The position numbers and the translations under genes are program-made. 64,000 nt of DNA. It comes from an uncultured Lachnospiraceae bacterium. Its GTDB lineage: Bacteria > Bacillota > Clostridia > Lachnospirales > Lachnospiraceae. Positions 6,605 through 15,982 of the stretch are shown here, in pieces (position 1 is the first letter of the stretch; each line of letters opens with the position of its first letter). The stretch is from contig CADBIU010000014.1 of NCBI GenBank assembly GCA_902794825.1, positions 1 to 64,000 on the forward strand, read 5' to 3'. A model generated the notes under the pieces. The model did no database searches. It saw only the letters and a program-made list of their open reading frames with translations, and was not told where the DNA came from.

Positions 6605-8245
6605 ATGGCACAGGACAATAGAATCTATGTAACAGGTCATAAGAATCCGCACGCGGATTCAGTAGCAGCGGCGATCGCCTACGCGGAATACAAGAAAGCG
6701 CAGGGATATGATGCGATTCCCTGCGTTTTAGGGAAGATCAACAAGGAGTCCCAGTATCTGCTGGACAGATTCGGATTTGAAAAGCCTCTTTTTCTCGAAA
6801 CGGCGCAGGTGCGTCTGGACGAAGTGGATCTGGCCGATCCTTACGCGATCACACCGGAAACTACCATCTTCGAGACGGTAGGTCTTATGAAGAAGGAGGA
6901 CAGAGAGGGATTCGCGGTAGTTGATGACAACAATATGGTGATCGGATGGGTCTCCAAGTCGGACCTGGCGAATATAGCGCTCAATGATACGAAGAATTCC
7001 CATTCAATGCTCAAGGATACTCCGACAGAGTATATATCCAAGACTATTGCAGGGAAGGTTCATTACGATGATGATCAGCGGCACCTCAACGGAAAGGTGA
7101 GTATTCTCACAATGACGAACAAAGAGAATCTCGAAGATTACGAGGTGACGGACAGGATCGTGATCACGGGCGGCAATAAGAAAGCCCAGAAGATTCTGAT
7201 CGAAAAAGGGGCCGGCATGCTGATCATTATCTGGGAGACTTCCGTGGATGACAGCGTGCTCAAACTCGCGAAGGAGCATCACTGCACGATCATAACGTCA
7301 GGTTACGGCGCGATGAATACTTCCAGGTTTCTGTTTTTTGCCCCGCCTGTGAGAATGATGATGACGCTTAAGCCCATGAAGTTCTACGGACATGAACTGG
7401 CGGAGGACGCCGGAAGGAAGATGGCGCGCACGCAGTTCAGGGCGTTTCCGGTCGTAGATGACGACGATCACCTGGTGGGATATGCGATGAGATCCCATAT
7501 CCTTAACTACAATGACAAGCAGCTGATCCTGGTAGATCACAATGAGTTCTCCCAGTCAGTCAAGGGAATTGAAAAGGCAAGAGTCCTGGAAGTGATCGAC
7601 CACCACAGGGTCACCGATTTCTCCACATCCAGGCCTGTGAGTTTCAGAAATGAGATCGTAGGCAGTACCTGTACGATCATCGCGACGATCTTCAGAGAGA
7701 ACCAGGTCCCTATCGAGGAGAACCTGGCGGGTCTTATGCTCGGCGGGCTTTTGTCGGATACGATGAATCTTCAGACTCCTACGACGACGGACAAGGACAG
7801 ACAGACAGCCAATATTCTGGCTGCTCTGGCGGGTCTTGACCTTGATCAGTTCTCTGAGGAACTCTTTTCCCTGACAGAGGATGAGGGAGGATCTTTGGAA
7901 GAACTGATGAGCCGCGATATAATCTTCGAAGACGTCATGGGCGTCAGGCTTATGCTTACGAAGGTAAATGTTCCCCAGGTTGAGCCTTACAGGGACAGGG
8001 CGGAAGATATGCAGCAGGCGCTGGATATTCTGACAAAGAACAAGAACGCGGATATCGGAATCCTTTCCATTACCTCAGCGCTGGAGAACAGCTCGATCCT
8101 GTTCGCGTCAGGGGAGAAAGGAAACTGGCTCTTTGAGGCCTATCCGGATCATGAGGGAGAGCCTCACAGTGTTCAGGAAGGTCTTGTATCCAGAAAGATG
8201 CAGATCCTGCCCAAACTCTCAAAGGTGGTCAGTAAGTATGCGTAA
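6605..8245 (+). CDS. CBS/DRTGG-containing manganese-dependent inorganic pyrophosphatase (family II)
   Basis: 546 residues. Layout: N-terminal DHH half starting at VTGHKNPHADSV, then a regulatory insert with a CBS pair split by a DRTGG-like domain (about 70-300), then the rest of the DHH catalytic core with DHH at 332-334, GSTCTII and GGLLSDTMN, and a DHHA2 domain. Such enzymes hydrolyse pyrophosphate in the cytoplasm and are controlled by adenine nucleotides or diadenosine polyphosphates bound to the CBS domains. Odd point: the motif normally reads NPD-x-D, but here it is NPHAD, so a usual metal-ligand Asp is His16. Whether it is fully active is open. Confidence 0.9.
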   Translation: MAQDNRIYVTGHKNPHADSVAAAIAYAEYKKAQGYDAIPCVLGKINKESQYLLDRFGFEKPLFLETAQVRLDEVDLADPYAITPETTIFETVGLMKKEDREGFAVVDDNNMVIGWVSKSDLANIALNDTKNSHSMLKDTPTEYISKTIAGKVHYDDDQRHLNGKVSILTMTNKENLEDYEVTDRIVITGGNKKAQKILIEKGAGMLIIIWETSVDDSVLKLAKEHHCTIITSGYGAMNTSRFLFFAPPVRMMMTLKPMKFYGHELAEDAGRKMARTQFRAFPVVDDDDHLVGYAMRSHILNYNDKQLILVDHNEFSQSVKGIEKARVLEVIDHHRVTDFSTSRPVSFRNEIVGSTCTIIATIFRENQVPIEENLAGLMLGGLLSDTMNLQTPTTTDKDRQTANILAALAGLDLDQFSEELFSLTEDEGGSLEELMSRDIIFEDVMGVRLMLTKVNVPQVEPYRDRAEDMQQALDILTKNKNADIGILSITSALENSSILFASGEKGNWLFEAYPDHEGEPHSVQEGLVSRKMQILPKLSKVVSKYA

Positions 8246-8284
8246 CGTATAGATATGGCAAAACACTGATAAACTGCAGATATG

Positions 8285-8319
8285 AAAATGCCCCGGCTTA
8301 GCGCCGGGGCATTTTGCTT
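8285..8319. terminator. Bidirectional terminator
   Basis: 13-bp perfect stem AAAATGCCCCGGC / GCCGGGGCATTTT with a 5-base loop, A-rich on one side and T-rich on the other. It lies between the converging pyrophosphatase and cellobiose phosphorylase genes. Confidence 0.9.
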
Positions 8320-8357
8320 AAGGAGGATTATGAAAACGATTTATCTGCCAGTGATCC

Positions 8358-10868
8358 TTATCCCATGATCACTTCTACGCTGTATTCTTTCTGTCCCTTA
8401 TTGTAAGGGATCACGTGTCCGGCAACTTCCTTGCCGTCAACGATCATTTTCTTTACGCCTTTTTCCACATGGCCGGGGTTCTTGACGCTGATGTGATATA
8501 CGCCTTCTCTATAGGCGCGGGTCAGTTCAAAATCACCGAAATCATCGGGGATGCAGGGATCAATGCTCAAGCCGTTCAAGGTGGGATAGACGCCCAGAAT
8601 ATACTGGGAAATATCCGTGAAGGTCCATGCGGCGGTGCCTGTCAGCCAGCTGTTCTTTCCTTCGCCGAAGTTCGGCGCTTCGGGACCGGCTACCATCTGG
8701 GAATAGACATAGGGCTCTGTTCTGTGGATCTCACTGAACTCTTCCACACAGGAAGGGCATGTCTTCCAATAGATCTCAAAGGCTCTGTTTCCGCGTCCAA
8801 TGACGGTTTCCGCGATAGATACCCAGGGATTGTTGTGGCAGAAGATACCGCCGTTTTCCTTGTATCCCGGAGGGTAGGAGGAAACTTCGCCCAGTTCCAC
8901 ATGATATCTGGTATAAGCGGGTTTCAAAAGAGCAATGCCGTATTTGGAGTCCAGAATATCCTTAACACTATTGAGCGCCTGGAGTGCCTCACCGGTCTCT
9001 TTGCCGACGCCTGCCAGGACGCAGAAGCCCTGGGGCTCGATGTAGATCTGACCCTCTTCGCACTCGTGGGATCCGACTTTATTACTGTATGCGTCATAGG
9101 CGCGGACGAACCACTTTCCGTCCCAGCCGTCAGTGAGAAGTGTCTTCTCCATGATATCGCGCTCTTTGCGCATCGCTGCAGCTTCGTCCTTAAGTCCGAT
9201 GAGATCGCACAGATCCGCGTACTCGCCGGCATATTTGACGAACATTCCGCCGATGAATACAGACTCGGCAACCGGTCCTTCACTGGGACCGGAGGTCTGG
9301 AAGGATTCACCGGAATGCTCTGAGAAGCAGTTGAGGTTGAGGCAGTCGTTCCAGTCAGCGCGGCCAATGAGCGGGATGCCGTGAGGACCTTTGTGAGTGA
9401 TCGTGTAGTTCACGCTCCTGCGCAGATGCTCCATGAGGGGCTGCGCGAGAGATTCATCATTATCAAAAGGCACAGATTCGTCCAAAATAGAGACGTCGCC
9501 GGTCTCTCGGATATAAGCGCTGACAGCTGCGATGAGCCAGAGCGGGTCATCGTTAAATCCGCTGCCGATATCCGCGTTGCCCTTCTTGGTGAGGGGTTGG
9601 TACTGGTGATACGCGCTGCCGTCAGGGAACTGAGTGGAAGCAATATCGATGATCCTCTGTCTGGCGCGCTCAGGTACAAGGTGAACGAAACCGAGCAGAT
9701 CCTGACAGGAATCTCTAAAGCCCATGCCTCTTCCGATACCGGACTCATAATAGGAGGCGCTGCGGGACATATTGAATGTGATCATGCACTGATACTGATT
9801 CCAGATGTTGACCATTCTGTCTACTTCAGGACGGGAACTGGTGACATGGAATTTGCTGAGCAATTCGCCCCAGTAGCTGCGAAGCGTCTCATAAGCTGCG
9901 ATGACCGCGCCGCGATCATGATATTTGCGTATCATGGCGTGGGCTTTGGTCTTATTGATGACGCCGTAGGACTCCCATTTTTCTTCTACGGGATTTTCCA
10001 CATAGGTAAGCTGGAAGACTACACTGGTGCTTTCGCCCGGAGCGAGTTTGACATCGAGTTCAAAGACTGCGCAGGGAGACCATCCGCTTGCTACAGTATT
10101 CTTGCAGGAACCACTTTGGACCACTTCGGGGAGGGCGGGGCTTCTGTAATCGCCTATGAAAGAGCGCCTGTCGGTATCAAAGCCGCTGATCGGACGGTTT
10201 ACGGAGAAGACAGCATACATATTTCTGCGCTCTCTGTACTCTGTGCGATGATAAATAGCGGCGTAATCGAGTTCGCTGTAATTGTCGATAGAAGTCTTGG
10301 CGGGTTTCTTAAGACCGCTGATCTCGTAACCGAGATTGGACTCTATTTCGACTTCGCCGGTCGAAAGATTTCGCTGGAAATTCTTCTGGTCATCGTCGGC
10401 ATCCCAGAGGCACCATTCAACATAAGGAAATACTTTGAGATTCTTTTCCTGACCGGATTCGTTCTTAATATCAAGAAGGATCACCTCGCAGGTATCTCCC
10501 ATGGGGACAAAGTTGAGCTGGCTGACAGCCACGCCGTTTTTGGAAGAACTGAAGCGGGAATAGCCCATGCCGTGTCTGCACTCATATCTGTCCAATTCGG
10601 TCTTGGAAGGCTGCCATCCGGTATTCCAGACGGTGTTTTCATCCTTGATATATATGTACTTTCCGTTTCCGTCGTAAGGAACGTCGTTATAGCGATAGCG
10701 TGTGATCCTCAGAAGCCTTGCATCCTTATAAAAGGAATATCCTCCGCATGTATTGGAGATCAGGGTAAAGAAGTCCTGGTTCCCGAGATAGTTGATCCAG
10801 GGGAGAGGAGTTCTGGGAGTTGTGATCACATACTCTCGATTAGCGTCGTCGAAATGTCCGAATTTCAT
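8358..10868 (-). CDS. Cellobiose phosphorylase (GH94)
   Basis: 836 residues, near the 810-residue norm. It would split cellobiose with phosphate into glucose 1-phosphate and glucose in the cytoplasm, saving ATP. N-terminus KFGHFDDANREYVIT followed by RTPLPWINYLG is the characteristic opening of cellobiose phosphorylases. Further family segments are GIGRGMGFRDSCQDLLG, the ADWNDCLNLN stretch in the catalytic (alpha/alpha)6 barrel, and GIFCHNNPW. I use the inner ATG (10868), not the one at 10880, because GGAGGG lies 6 bases before it. It is divergent from a LacI regulator and a sugar ABC transporter, which suggests a cellodextrin uptake and use locus. Cellodextrin phosphorylase is longer (near 980), so less likely. 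Confidence 0.93.
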   Translation of the reverse strand: MKFGHFDDANREYVITTPRTPLPWINYLGNQDFFTLISNTCGGYSFYKDARLLRITRYRYNDVPYDGNGKYIYIKDENTVWNTGWQPSKTELDRYECRHGMGYSRFSSSKNGVAVSQLNFVPMGDTCEVILLDIKNESGQEKNLKVFPYVEWCLWDADDDQKNFQRNLSTGEVEIESNLGYEISGLKKPAKTSIDNYSELDYAAIYHRTEYRERRNMYAVFSVNRPISGFDTDRRSFIGDYRSPALPEVVQSGSCKNTVASGWSPCAVFELDVKLAPGESTSVVFQLTYVENPVEEKWESYGVINKTKAHAMIRKYHDRGAVIAAYETLRSYWGELLSKFHVTSSRPEVDRMVNIWNQYQCMITFNMSRSASYYESGIGRGMGFRDSCQDLLGFVHLVPERARQRIIDIASTQFPDGSAYHQYQPLTKKGNADIGSGFNDDPLWLIAAVSAYIRETGDVSILDESVPFDNDESLAQPLMEHLRRSVNYTITHKGPHGIPLIGRADWNDCLNLNCFSEHSGESFQTSGPSEGPVAESVFIGGMFVKYAGEYADLCDLIGLKDEAAAMRKERDIMEKTLLTDGWDGKWFVRAYDAYSNKVGSHECEEGQIYIEPQGFCVLAGVGKETGEALQALNSVKDILDSKYGIALLKPAYTRYHVELGEVSSYPPGYKENGGIFCHNNPWVSIAETVIGRGNRAFEIYWKTCPSCVEEFSEIHRTEPYVYSQMVAGPEAPNFGEGKNSWLTGTAAWTFTDISQYILGVYPTLNGLSIDPCIPDDFGDFELTRAYREGVYHISVKNPGHVEKGVKKMIVDGKEVAGHVIPYNKGQKEYSVEVIMG

Positions 10869-10919
10869 AGTTCCCTCCATATTTTCGATTTTTAAGTAAC
10901 GATAAACTTATATGAATAC

Positions 10920-10948
10920 ATTATAGTTTTAGTAAAAATCAAGCACAA
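10920..10948 (-). promoter_or_regulatory. Promoter of cellobiose phosphorylase
   Basis: On the reverse strand TTGTGC (10948-10943), 17-base spacer, perfect TATAAT (10925-10920). Transcription would start about 50 bases before the gene. Confidence 0.5.
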
Positions 10949-10970
10949 TCGTAACTATGCCAAAAAAACG

Positions 10971-10980
10971 AAAACGTTTT
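10971..10980. promoter_or_regulatory. Candidate LacI-family operator AAAACGTTTT
   Basis: Perfect 10-base palindrome with the central CG usual for LacI/GalR operators, upstream of the cellobiose phosphorylase promoter. A related core AAACGTTT occurs at 11136-11143. Confidence 0.45.
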
Positions 10981-11135
10981 AGAATAAAATAACCAAAAGG
11001 GATGTTTCGGCTTGTAATTTCGAACAAAAATGATATATTCGCTTTGTCACAATCTGACAATTTTGTGATAATACATCAAAAAAAGCAAAATCGGGCTTGA
11101 AAAATATGAAAAACCGATATACAGTAGAACTACAA

Positions 11136-11160
11136 AAACGTTTAAGGTGATTAAACGAAT
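11136..11160. promoter_or_regulatory. Candidate LacI-family operator region before the regulator gene
   Basis: AAACGTTTAAGG at 11136-11147 and TTAAACGAAT at 11151-11160 share the CG-centred core of the palindrome at 10971. The position, 50-70 bases before the regulator start, fits autoregulation. Confidence 0.4.
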
Positions 11161-11206
11161 TCGCTACGAAACAATATTGAGCGTTTTATAGTAACAGGAG
11201 GCAGAT

Positions 11207-12232
11207 ATGGTTTCGATGAAAGATTTGGCCGCCGCCTGCAATGTCTCAATAGCAACTGTGAGCAAGGCGCTGAATGACCAACATGATGTAAGTGCCAAGA
11301 CAAAGGAAATGGTCAGAAGGAAGGCTAAAGAATTAGGATACTTCCCGAATTCGGCAGCCAAGGCTCTTAAGACCAACAGGTCCCATAATATAGGAGTTCT
11401 GTTCGTAGATGAGGCCCAGAGCGGTCTGACGCATGATTTCTTTGCAAACGTACTGGACAGTTTCAAGCGAACCATAGAACTCAGTGATTATGACCTGACG
11501 CTGGTCAATTGCAGTAAAGTGCATCACGGTTCAATGACTTATCTGGAGAGAGCGAGATACAGGGGGTTTGACGGAGTAGCAATAGCCTGTATAGACTTTC
11601 GGGATTCAGAAGTGATCGACCTTGTCGACAGCAACATACCGGTCGTGACGATCGATTACATTTTTAACAACCGGATCGCGGTGATCTCGGATAATGTTAA
11701 GGGAATGAGAGATCTGGTCACATATGTGTATGAGATGGGGCACAGAAAGATCGCTTACATTCACGGAAAGGACTCTTCAGTAACACAGGCAAGGGTTTCC
11801 TCTTTCTTTACAACCTGTACTCAGCTGGGCATCGAAGTGCCGGACGAATATCTGAAGACAGCTGACTACAGAAACACGGAGGAAACTTACCAAAGGACGA
11901 AGGAACTTCTGGATCTGAGCGATCCGCCGACCTGCATCCTGTATCCGGATGATTTCGCGGGGTTTGGCGGAATCAATGCGATAAGGGAGAGAGGGCTTCA
12001 GATCCCGGATGACATCTCTGTAGCGGGTTACGACGGGATTCGGATCGGAAGGCACATCGAGCCGAAACTCACGACGATCCGCCAGGACACGGAGCAGATC
12101 GGAAAGCTTGCGGCGGAAAACCTGATCCGGCTGATCGAACATCCGAGGTCCACGATCATCCGTCCGATCGTTGTAGAAGGCGAACTTTACAAAGGCAGCA
12201 CAGTCAAGGATATCAACAGAGTCGCCGAGTAA
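11207..12232 (+). CDS. LacI-family transcriptional regulator
   Basis: 341 residues. N-terminal LacI HTH (SMKDLAAACNVSIATVSKALN, about 3-23) with hinge LGYFPNSAAKALKTNRS, then a periplasmic-binding-protein fold (about 60-335) with the dimerisation pattern VAGYDG-IRIG-PKLTTIRQD. Expected to sense a sugar and control the divergent cellobiose phosphorylase and the downstream ABC transporter. Ribosome site AGGAGG. Effector unknown; a cellodextrin is the contextual guess. Confidence 0.92.
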   Translation: MVSMKDLAAACNVSIATVSKALNDQHDVSAKTKEMVRRKAKELGYFPNSAAKALKTNRSHNIGVLFVDEAQSGLTHDFFANVLDSFKRTIELSDYDLTLVNCSKVHHGSMTYLERARYRGFDGVAIACIDFRDSEVIDLVDSNIPVVTIDYIFNNRIAVISDNVKGMRDLVTYVYEMGHRKIAYIHGKDSSVTQARVSSFFTTCTQLGIEVPDEYLKTADYRNTEETYQRTKELLDLSDPPTCILYPDDFAGFGGINAIRERGLQIPDDISVAGYDGIRIGRHIEPKLTTIRQDTEQIGKLAAENLIRLIEHPRSTIIRPIVVEGELYKGSTVKDINRVAE

Positions 12233-12354
12233 TGACAAGGCGGCAACAACGCAGCAGTCACATTGGCAGTAACCGCGAAAGCGGAATGCAAATATAAACA
12301 AAAAATATACCGTACATAATAGTGTGTGCGGCAAATAAAAGGGAGGTTTATCTA

Positions 12355-13794
12355 ATGAAAAAAAGAACACTTAGTCTGATTCTCGCAACGGCTATGGTGG
12401 CCGGATCCCTCGTAGGATGCGGCGGAAGCAGCTCCGCAAGCAGCTCCAGCGCACCCGCTGAAGAGCCTGCAAAAGAGGCTGAGGCAGAGGCTCCTGCGGC
12501 AGAAGCAGAAGCTGCACCTGCAGCTGACGGCGCTTCTGTCGTCAACATCTACTGCTGGAACAACGAGTTCCCCAACAGAATGATGGATCACTATCCCGGA
12601 TTCACCGCAAATGATCCCGCTGACTCCACAAAGGGCGGCAAGATCGGTGATACAGTCATCAACTTCGTAGTCACCGACAACAAGGACAACATGTATCAGA
12701 ACAAGCTGGACGAAGCTCTCGCAGCACAGGCTACCGCAGCTGACAACGATAAGGTTGATATCTTCCTGATCGAAGCTGACTATGCTATGAAGTACACAGA
12801 TCCCTCTGTCAACGTAGCAATGCCTCTGGATGAGCTGGGAATCACAGACGCTGATCTTTCCAAGCAGTTCCAGTACACCAAGGACGTAGTTACAGACGCA
12901 GACGGCAAGATCCGCGGCTCCTCCTGGCAGGCATGCTCCGGCGGCCTGATCTTCAACAGAGAGATCGCTAAGCAGGTTCTCGGTTCTGATGATCTTGAGA
13001 CCGTTCAGGCTGCAGTTGCTGACTGGGATGCATTCAATGCTACAGCTCAGAAGATGAAAGACGCCGGCTACAAGATCGTTGCTACCGTTAACGATACCTT
13101 CCGCGTATATTCCAACAACGTATCCGGCAAGTGGGTACAGGACGGCAAGATCGTCGTGGATGACAATGTAAAGAAATGGGCAGATGATTCCAAGGCTCTC
13201 GTAGACGCAGGCATGACCACAACCAATGATATGTGGAGTGATGACTGGAGCAAGGGCTTCCAGGCACCCGGCGATGTATTCTGCTACTTTGGACCTGCAT
13301 GGCTGATCAACTTCTCCATGGGCGCTGATCCTTCCAAGGAAGATGACGGCTCCATCGCACACGCCGGCGGCTGGGGACTTGTAAACGGACCTCAGGGCTT
13401 CTACTGGGGCGGCACATGGATCTGCGCAGCACAGGGCACAGACAATCCTGACATCGTTAAGGATATCATCCTCAACATGACAACCAACGACGACATCATG
13501 AAGGACATCGCTGTTAAGGATTCCGATTGCGTCAACAATAAGGACGTCCTCACTGCACTTGCAACCGACGAGTCTTTCGGCAACGCTATCCTTGGCGGCC
13601 AGAACCCTTATCAGATGCTTTCCGACGGCGCTGAGAAGATCGACCTGAGCAACCTTTCCGAGTATGATCAGGCATGCGTAGAAGAGTATCAGAACGCTAT
13701 GAAGAACTTCTTCGACGGAAACGCTACTTATGAGGAAGCTCTTGACCAGTTCTTCAAAGCTGTAGGCGAGAAGCACCCTGAGCTTGCACAGTAA
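12355..13794 (+). CDS. ABC transporter sugar-binding lipoprotein (paralogue 1 of 3)
   Basis: 479 residues. Signal peptide with perfect lipobox LVGC (Cys near residue 22), then a Ser/Ala/Glu-rich tether, then a family 1 extracellular binding protein fold. The start is ATG 12355 with a GGGAGG site, not the upstream ATG at 12322. Conserved segments shared with the next two binding proteins are NIYCWNNEF, HYPGF, SSWQAC, VADWDAF and LGGQNP. Codon choice is strongly biased toward a small set, unlike its neighbours, which suggests very high expression. A terminator-like hairpin after the gene would keep the permeases lower. Likely ligand is a cello- or other oligosaccharide, from context only. Confidence 0.9.
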   Translation: MKKRTLSLILATAMVAGSLVGCGGSSSASSSSAPAEEPAKEAEAEAPAAEAEAAPAADGASVVNIYCWNNEFPNRMMDHYPGFTANDPADSTKGGKIGDTVINFVVTDNKDNMYQNKLDEALAAQATAADNDKVDIFLIEADYAMKYTDPSVNVAMPLDELGITDADLSKQFQYTKDVVTDADGKIRGSSWQACSGGLIFNREIAKQVLGSDDLETVQAAVADWDAFNATAQKMKDAGYKIVATVNDTFRVYSNNVSGKWVQDGKIVVDDNVKKWADDSKALVDAGMTTTNDMWSDDWSKGFQAPGDVFCYFGPAWLINFSMGADPSKEDDGSIAHAGGWGLVNGPQGFYWGGTWICAAQGTDNPDIVKDIILNMTTNDDIMKDIAVKDSDCVNNKDVLTALATDESFGNAILGGQNPYQMLSDGAEKIDLSNLSEYDQACVEEYQNAMKNFFDGNATYEEALDQFFKAVGEKHPELAQ

Positions 13795-13855
13795 TCCGGT
13801 TTTTCAATAAACACAGGATCATCTGAAGAAAGCACAGTATAAGATTTAAATCTGA

Positions 13856-13890
13856 GGGCCTGTCCTGCTTGATGGGCAGGCCCTTATTTT
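13856..13890 (+). terminator. Terminator or attenuator between binding protein and permeases
   Basis: Stem GGGCCTGTCC / GGGCAGGCCC (one internal mismatch) with an 8-base loop and TTATTTT. Partial read-through would give more binding protein than permease. The 135 bases up to the permease also contain small GC hairpins at 13942-13956 and 13959-13978 with no assigned role. Confidence 0.75.
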
Positions 13891-14025
13891 GTCAAAAACA
13901 GAGTTATTCAGGTCCAAGATCTGTTTTAAGATCCGGAGGACGCCCCGTACCGGGGCATCACGCAGGGCGCGGAGCGTGCTGCGGGTTTAAAAAAATAAAC
14001 GTACAAATCTTTTAGGGAGGGAAAG

Positions 14026-14946
14026 ATGGAAAAAACGGTACATAAAACCAATAATGTAAACAAACATAACCGGTGGGGTTATTTTTTCCTTATTCCGTTC
14101 ATTGTTGTATTTGTGATCTTCCAGCTGATACCGCTTATCAGCACGATCTACAACAGTTTCTTCGAAAACTATATGAGCGGCCTTAAGCGCGTCGGACCGA
14201 ATTTTATCGGGCTCGCCAACTATGCAAAGCTGTTCAGCAGCGGCGACCTCCCCTTGTACTTCAAGAACACAATGATCATGTGGGTCCTGGGCTTTGTACC
14301 CCAGATCCTGGTATCGCTTCTTCTTGGCGCATGGTTCACAGATCCCTCGCTCAGGCTTAAAGGGCAGAGATTTTTCAAGACAGTTATCTATCTTCCGAAC
14401 CTGATCATGGCTTCCGCTTTCTCAATGCTCTTTTTCACATTGTTCAGTGACAGCGGTCCGATCAACTCGATCCTTGTATCGATTGGAATTTTCGCAAAGC
14501 CTTACAGTTTCATGTCCCATGTGTGGAGCGTAAGAGGTCTGGTCGCGATGATGAACTTCCTGATGTGGTTCGGTAATACCACGATCCTCCTGATGGCGGG
14601 TATGATGGGTATCGACCAGTCCCTGTTTGAGGCGGCAGAAGTGGACGGCGCTACTGCCAGACAGATCTTCTTCCAGATCACACTTCCCCTGCTCCGCCCG
14701 ATCCTGATCTATGTTATGATCACATCCCTGATCGGCGGTCTGCAGATGTTCGATGTTCCTCAGATCCTGACCAACGGCAAGGGCGATCCGATGAGGTCCT
14801 CCATGACCCTGATCATGTATTTGAACAAGCACCTGTTCAGTAAGAACTACGGCATGGCCGGCGCGCTTTCCGTAATCCTGCTGATCATCACCGGAATCCT
14901 GAGTATGATCGTATTCAGAGTTTCCGCCACAAACGAGAAAAAGTAA
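14026..14946 (+). CDS. Sugar ABC transporter permease (MalF/UgpA type)
   Basis: 306 residues with six or so membrane helices starting at WGYFFLIPFIVVFVIF. The cytoplasmic EAA loop EAAEVDGATARQIFF-LPLLRP that docks the ATPase is intact. It pairs with the next permease (13 bases apart) to form a CUT1 transporter for the upstream binding protein. No ATPase gene is present here. Confidence 0.93.
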   Translation: MEKTVHKTNNVNKHNRWGYFFLIPFIVVFVIFQLIPLISTIYNSFFENYMSGLKRVGPNFIGLANYAKLFSSGDLPLYFKNTMIMWVLGFVPQILVSLLLGAWFTDPSLRLKGQRFFKTVIYLPNLIMASAFSMLFFTLFSDSGPINSILVSIGIFAKPYSFMSHVWSVRGLVAMMNFLMWFGNTTILLMAGMMGIDQSLFEAAEVDGATARQIFFQITLPLLRPILIYVMITSLIGGLQMFDVPQILTNGKGDPMRSSMTLIMYLNKHLFSKNYGMAGALSVILLIITGILSMIVFRVSATNEKK

Positions 14947-14959
14947 GGAGGAGAATGCA

Positions 14960-15820
14960 ATGAGCGAAAGCAAAGCTAATAAACAGACAAATTCTGTACA
15001 TGCGAGAAGAGCACTTGCCTATATCGTGCTGATCATTCTTTCCTTCCTTTGCCTGATCTGGTTTTACGTGCTGTTTATCAACGCGACGCGTTCCAACAAC
15101 CAGTTGAAGTCCGGCTTTACGCCGTTCCCCAGCACCTACCTGGTCAGAAACATGACGAACCTCTTTAAAGGCTCGACGCCTGTTGTAAGGGGTATGATCA
15201 ACTCCCTGATCATCGCGGCCTGCAGCGCAGTCCTGTGTGTTTACTTCTCAACCATGACTGCTTACGGCATCCACGCATATGATTTCAAGGGCAAAAAAGC
15301 GATCTTTACATTTATCCTTGCCATCATGATGATCCCGACACAGGTAAGCGCACTCGGATTCATCCGGTTGATGGGAAGACTGAAACTCACAGACACTTAT
15401 GTTCCGCTGATCATCCCGGCTATCGCGGCTCCCGTAACCTTCTTCTACATGAAGCAGTATATGGAGTCCAACCTTCCCGGATCTCTGATCGAGGCCGCAA
15501 GAATTGACGGCGCCAGTGAGATCAAGATATTCAACTCCATCGTGCTTCCTCTGATGAAGCCCGCGATCGCGGTACAGGCGATCTTCACATTTGTCGCGAG
15601 CTGGAATAACTACTTCACTCCGAACCTGATCATCAGCAGCAAGATGAAGAAGACACTTCCCATCCTGCTTGCGGAACTTCGTAACTCCGACTGGAAGACC
15701 TTCGATATGGGCCAGGTTTACGCAATGATCGCATTCGCGATCTTCCCGGTAATCGTTGTTTACCTTCTGCTTTCCAAGTACATCGTCGGCGGAGTCACGG
15801 CAGGCGGCGTCAAGGAGTGA
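14960..15820 (+). CDS. Sugar ABC transporter permease (MalG/UgpE type)
   Basis: 286 residues, a MalG-like second subunit with multiple membrane helices and EAA loop EAARIDGASEIKIF-LPLMKP. Start ATG has AAGGAGGAG upstream. A strong terminator follows, ending this transcription unit. Confidence 0.93.
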   Translation: MSESKANKQTNSVHARRALAYIVLIILSFLCLIWFYVLFINATRSNNQLKSGFTPFPSTYLVRNMTNLFKGSTPVVRGMINSLIIAACSAVLCVYFSTMTAYGIHAYDFKGKKAIFTFILAIMMIPTQVSALGFIRLMGRLKLTDTYVPLIIPAIAAPVTFFYMKQYMESNLPGSLIEAARIDGASEIKIFNSIVLPLMKPAIAVQAIFTFVASWNNYFTPNLIISSKMKKTLPILLAELRNSDWKTFDMGQVYAMIAFAIFPVIVVYLLLSKYIVGGVTAGGVKE

Positions 15821-15890
15821 TCGCGAAGAGTTTAAAGCGACAGGCTTTTATACAACGCAGTTGTCTGCAAAATAAAGAAAACTGACAGAC

Positions 15891-15920
15891 GGCGCATCCG
15901 ACTTTCGGATGCGCCGTTTT
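15891..15920 (+). terminator. Rho-independent terminator after the permeases
   Basis: Perfect 10-bp stem GGCGCATCCG / CGGATGCGCC, 5-base loop, then GTTTT. It separates the transporter from the two further binding proteins. Confidence 0.85.
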
Positions 15921-15982
15921 GCATGTTGCAAAACTGTGGTACAATACTCAGATATAAACCTTGAACTTGAAGAGGAACGTTA

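Larger units (their letters stand above)
10869..11206. other. Divergent regulatory region between cellobiose phosphorylase and lacI-type gene
   Basis: 338 bases, very AT-rich, with no credible gene. It contains a reverse promoter near 10920-10948 and CG-centred palindromes at 10971-10980 and 11136-11143, listed separately. I see no riboswitch or terminator. Confidence 0.7.

Noticed and set aside
6330..6632. Forward open frame of 100 codons between metY and the pyrophosphatase
   Set aside because: It overlaps the metY start and the pyrophosphatase start, its residue make-up looks random, and the region holds both promoters.
9381..10895. 504-codon forward frame opposite cellobiose phosphorylase
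   Set aside because: Antisense shadow created by codon bias; the reverse strand encodes a full GH94 enzyme.
12352..13776. 474-codon reverse frame opposite the binding-protein gene
   Set aside because: Shadow of a highly biased, strongly expressed gene; no motif.
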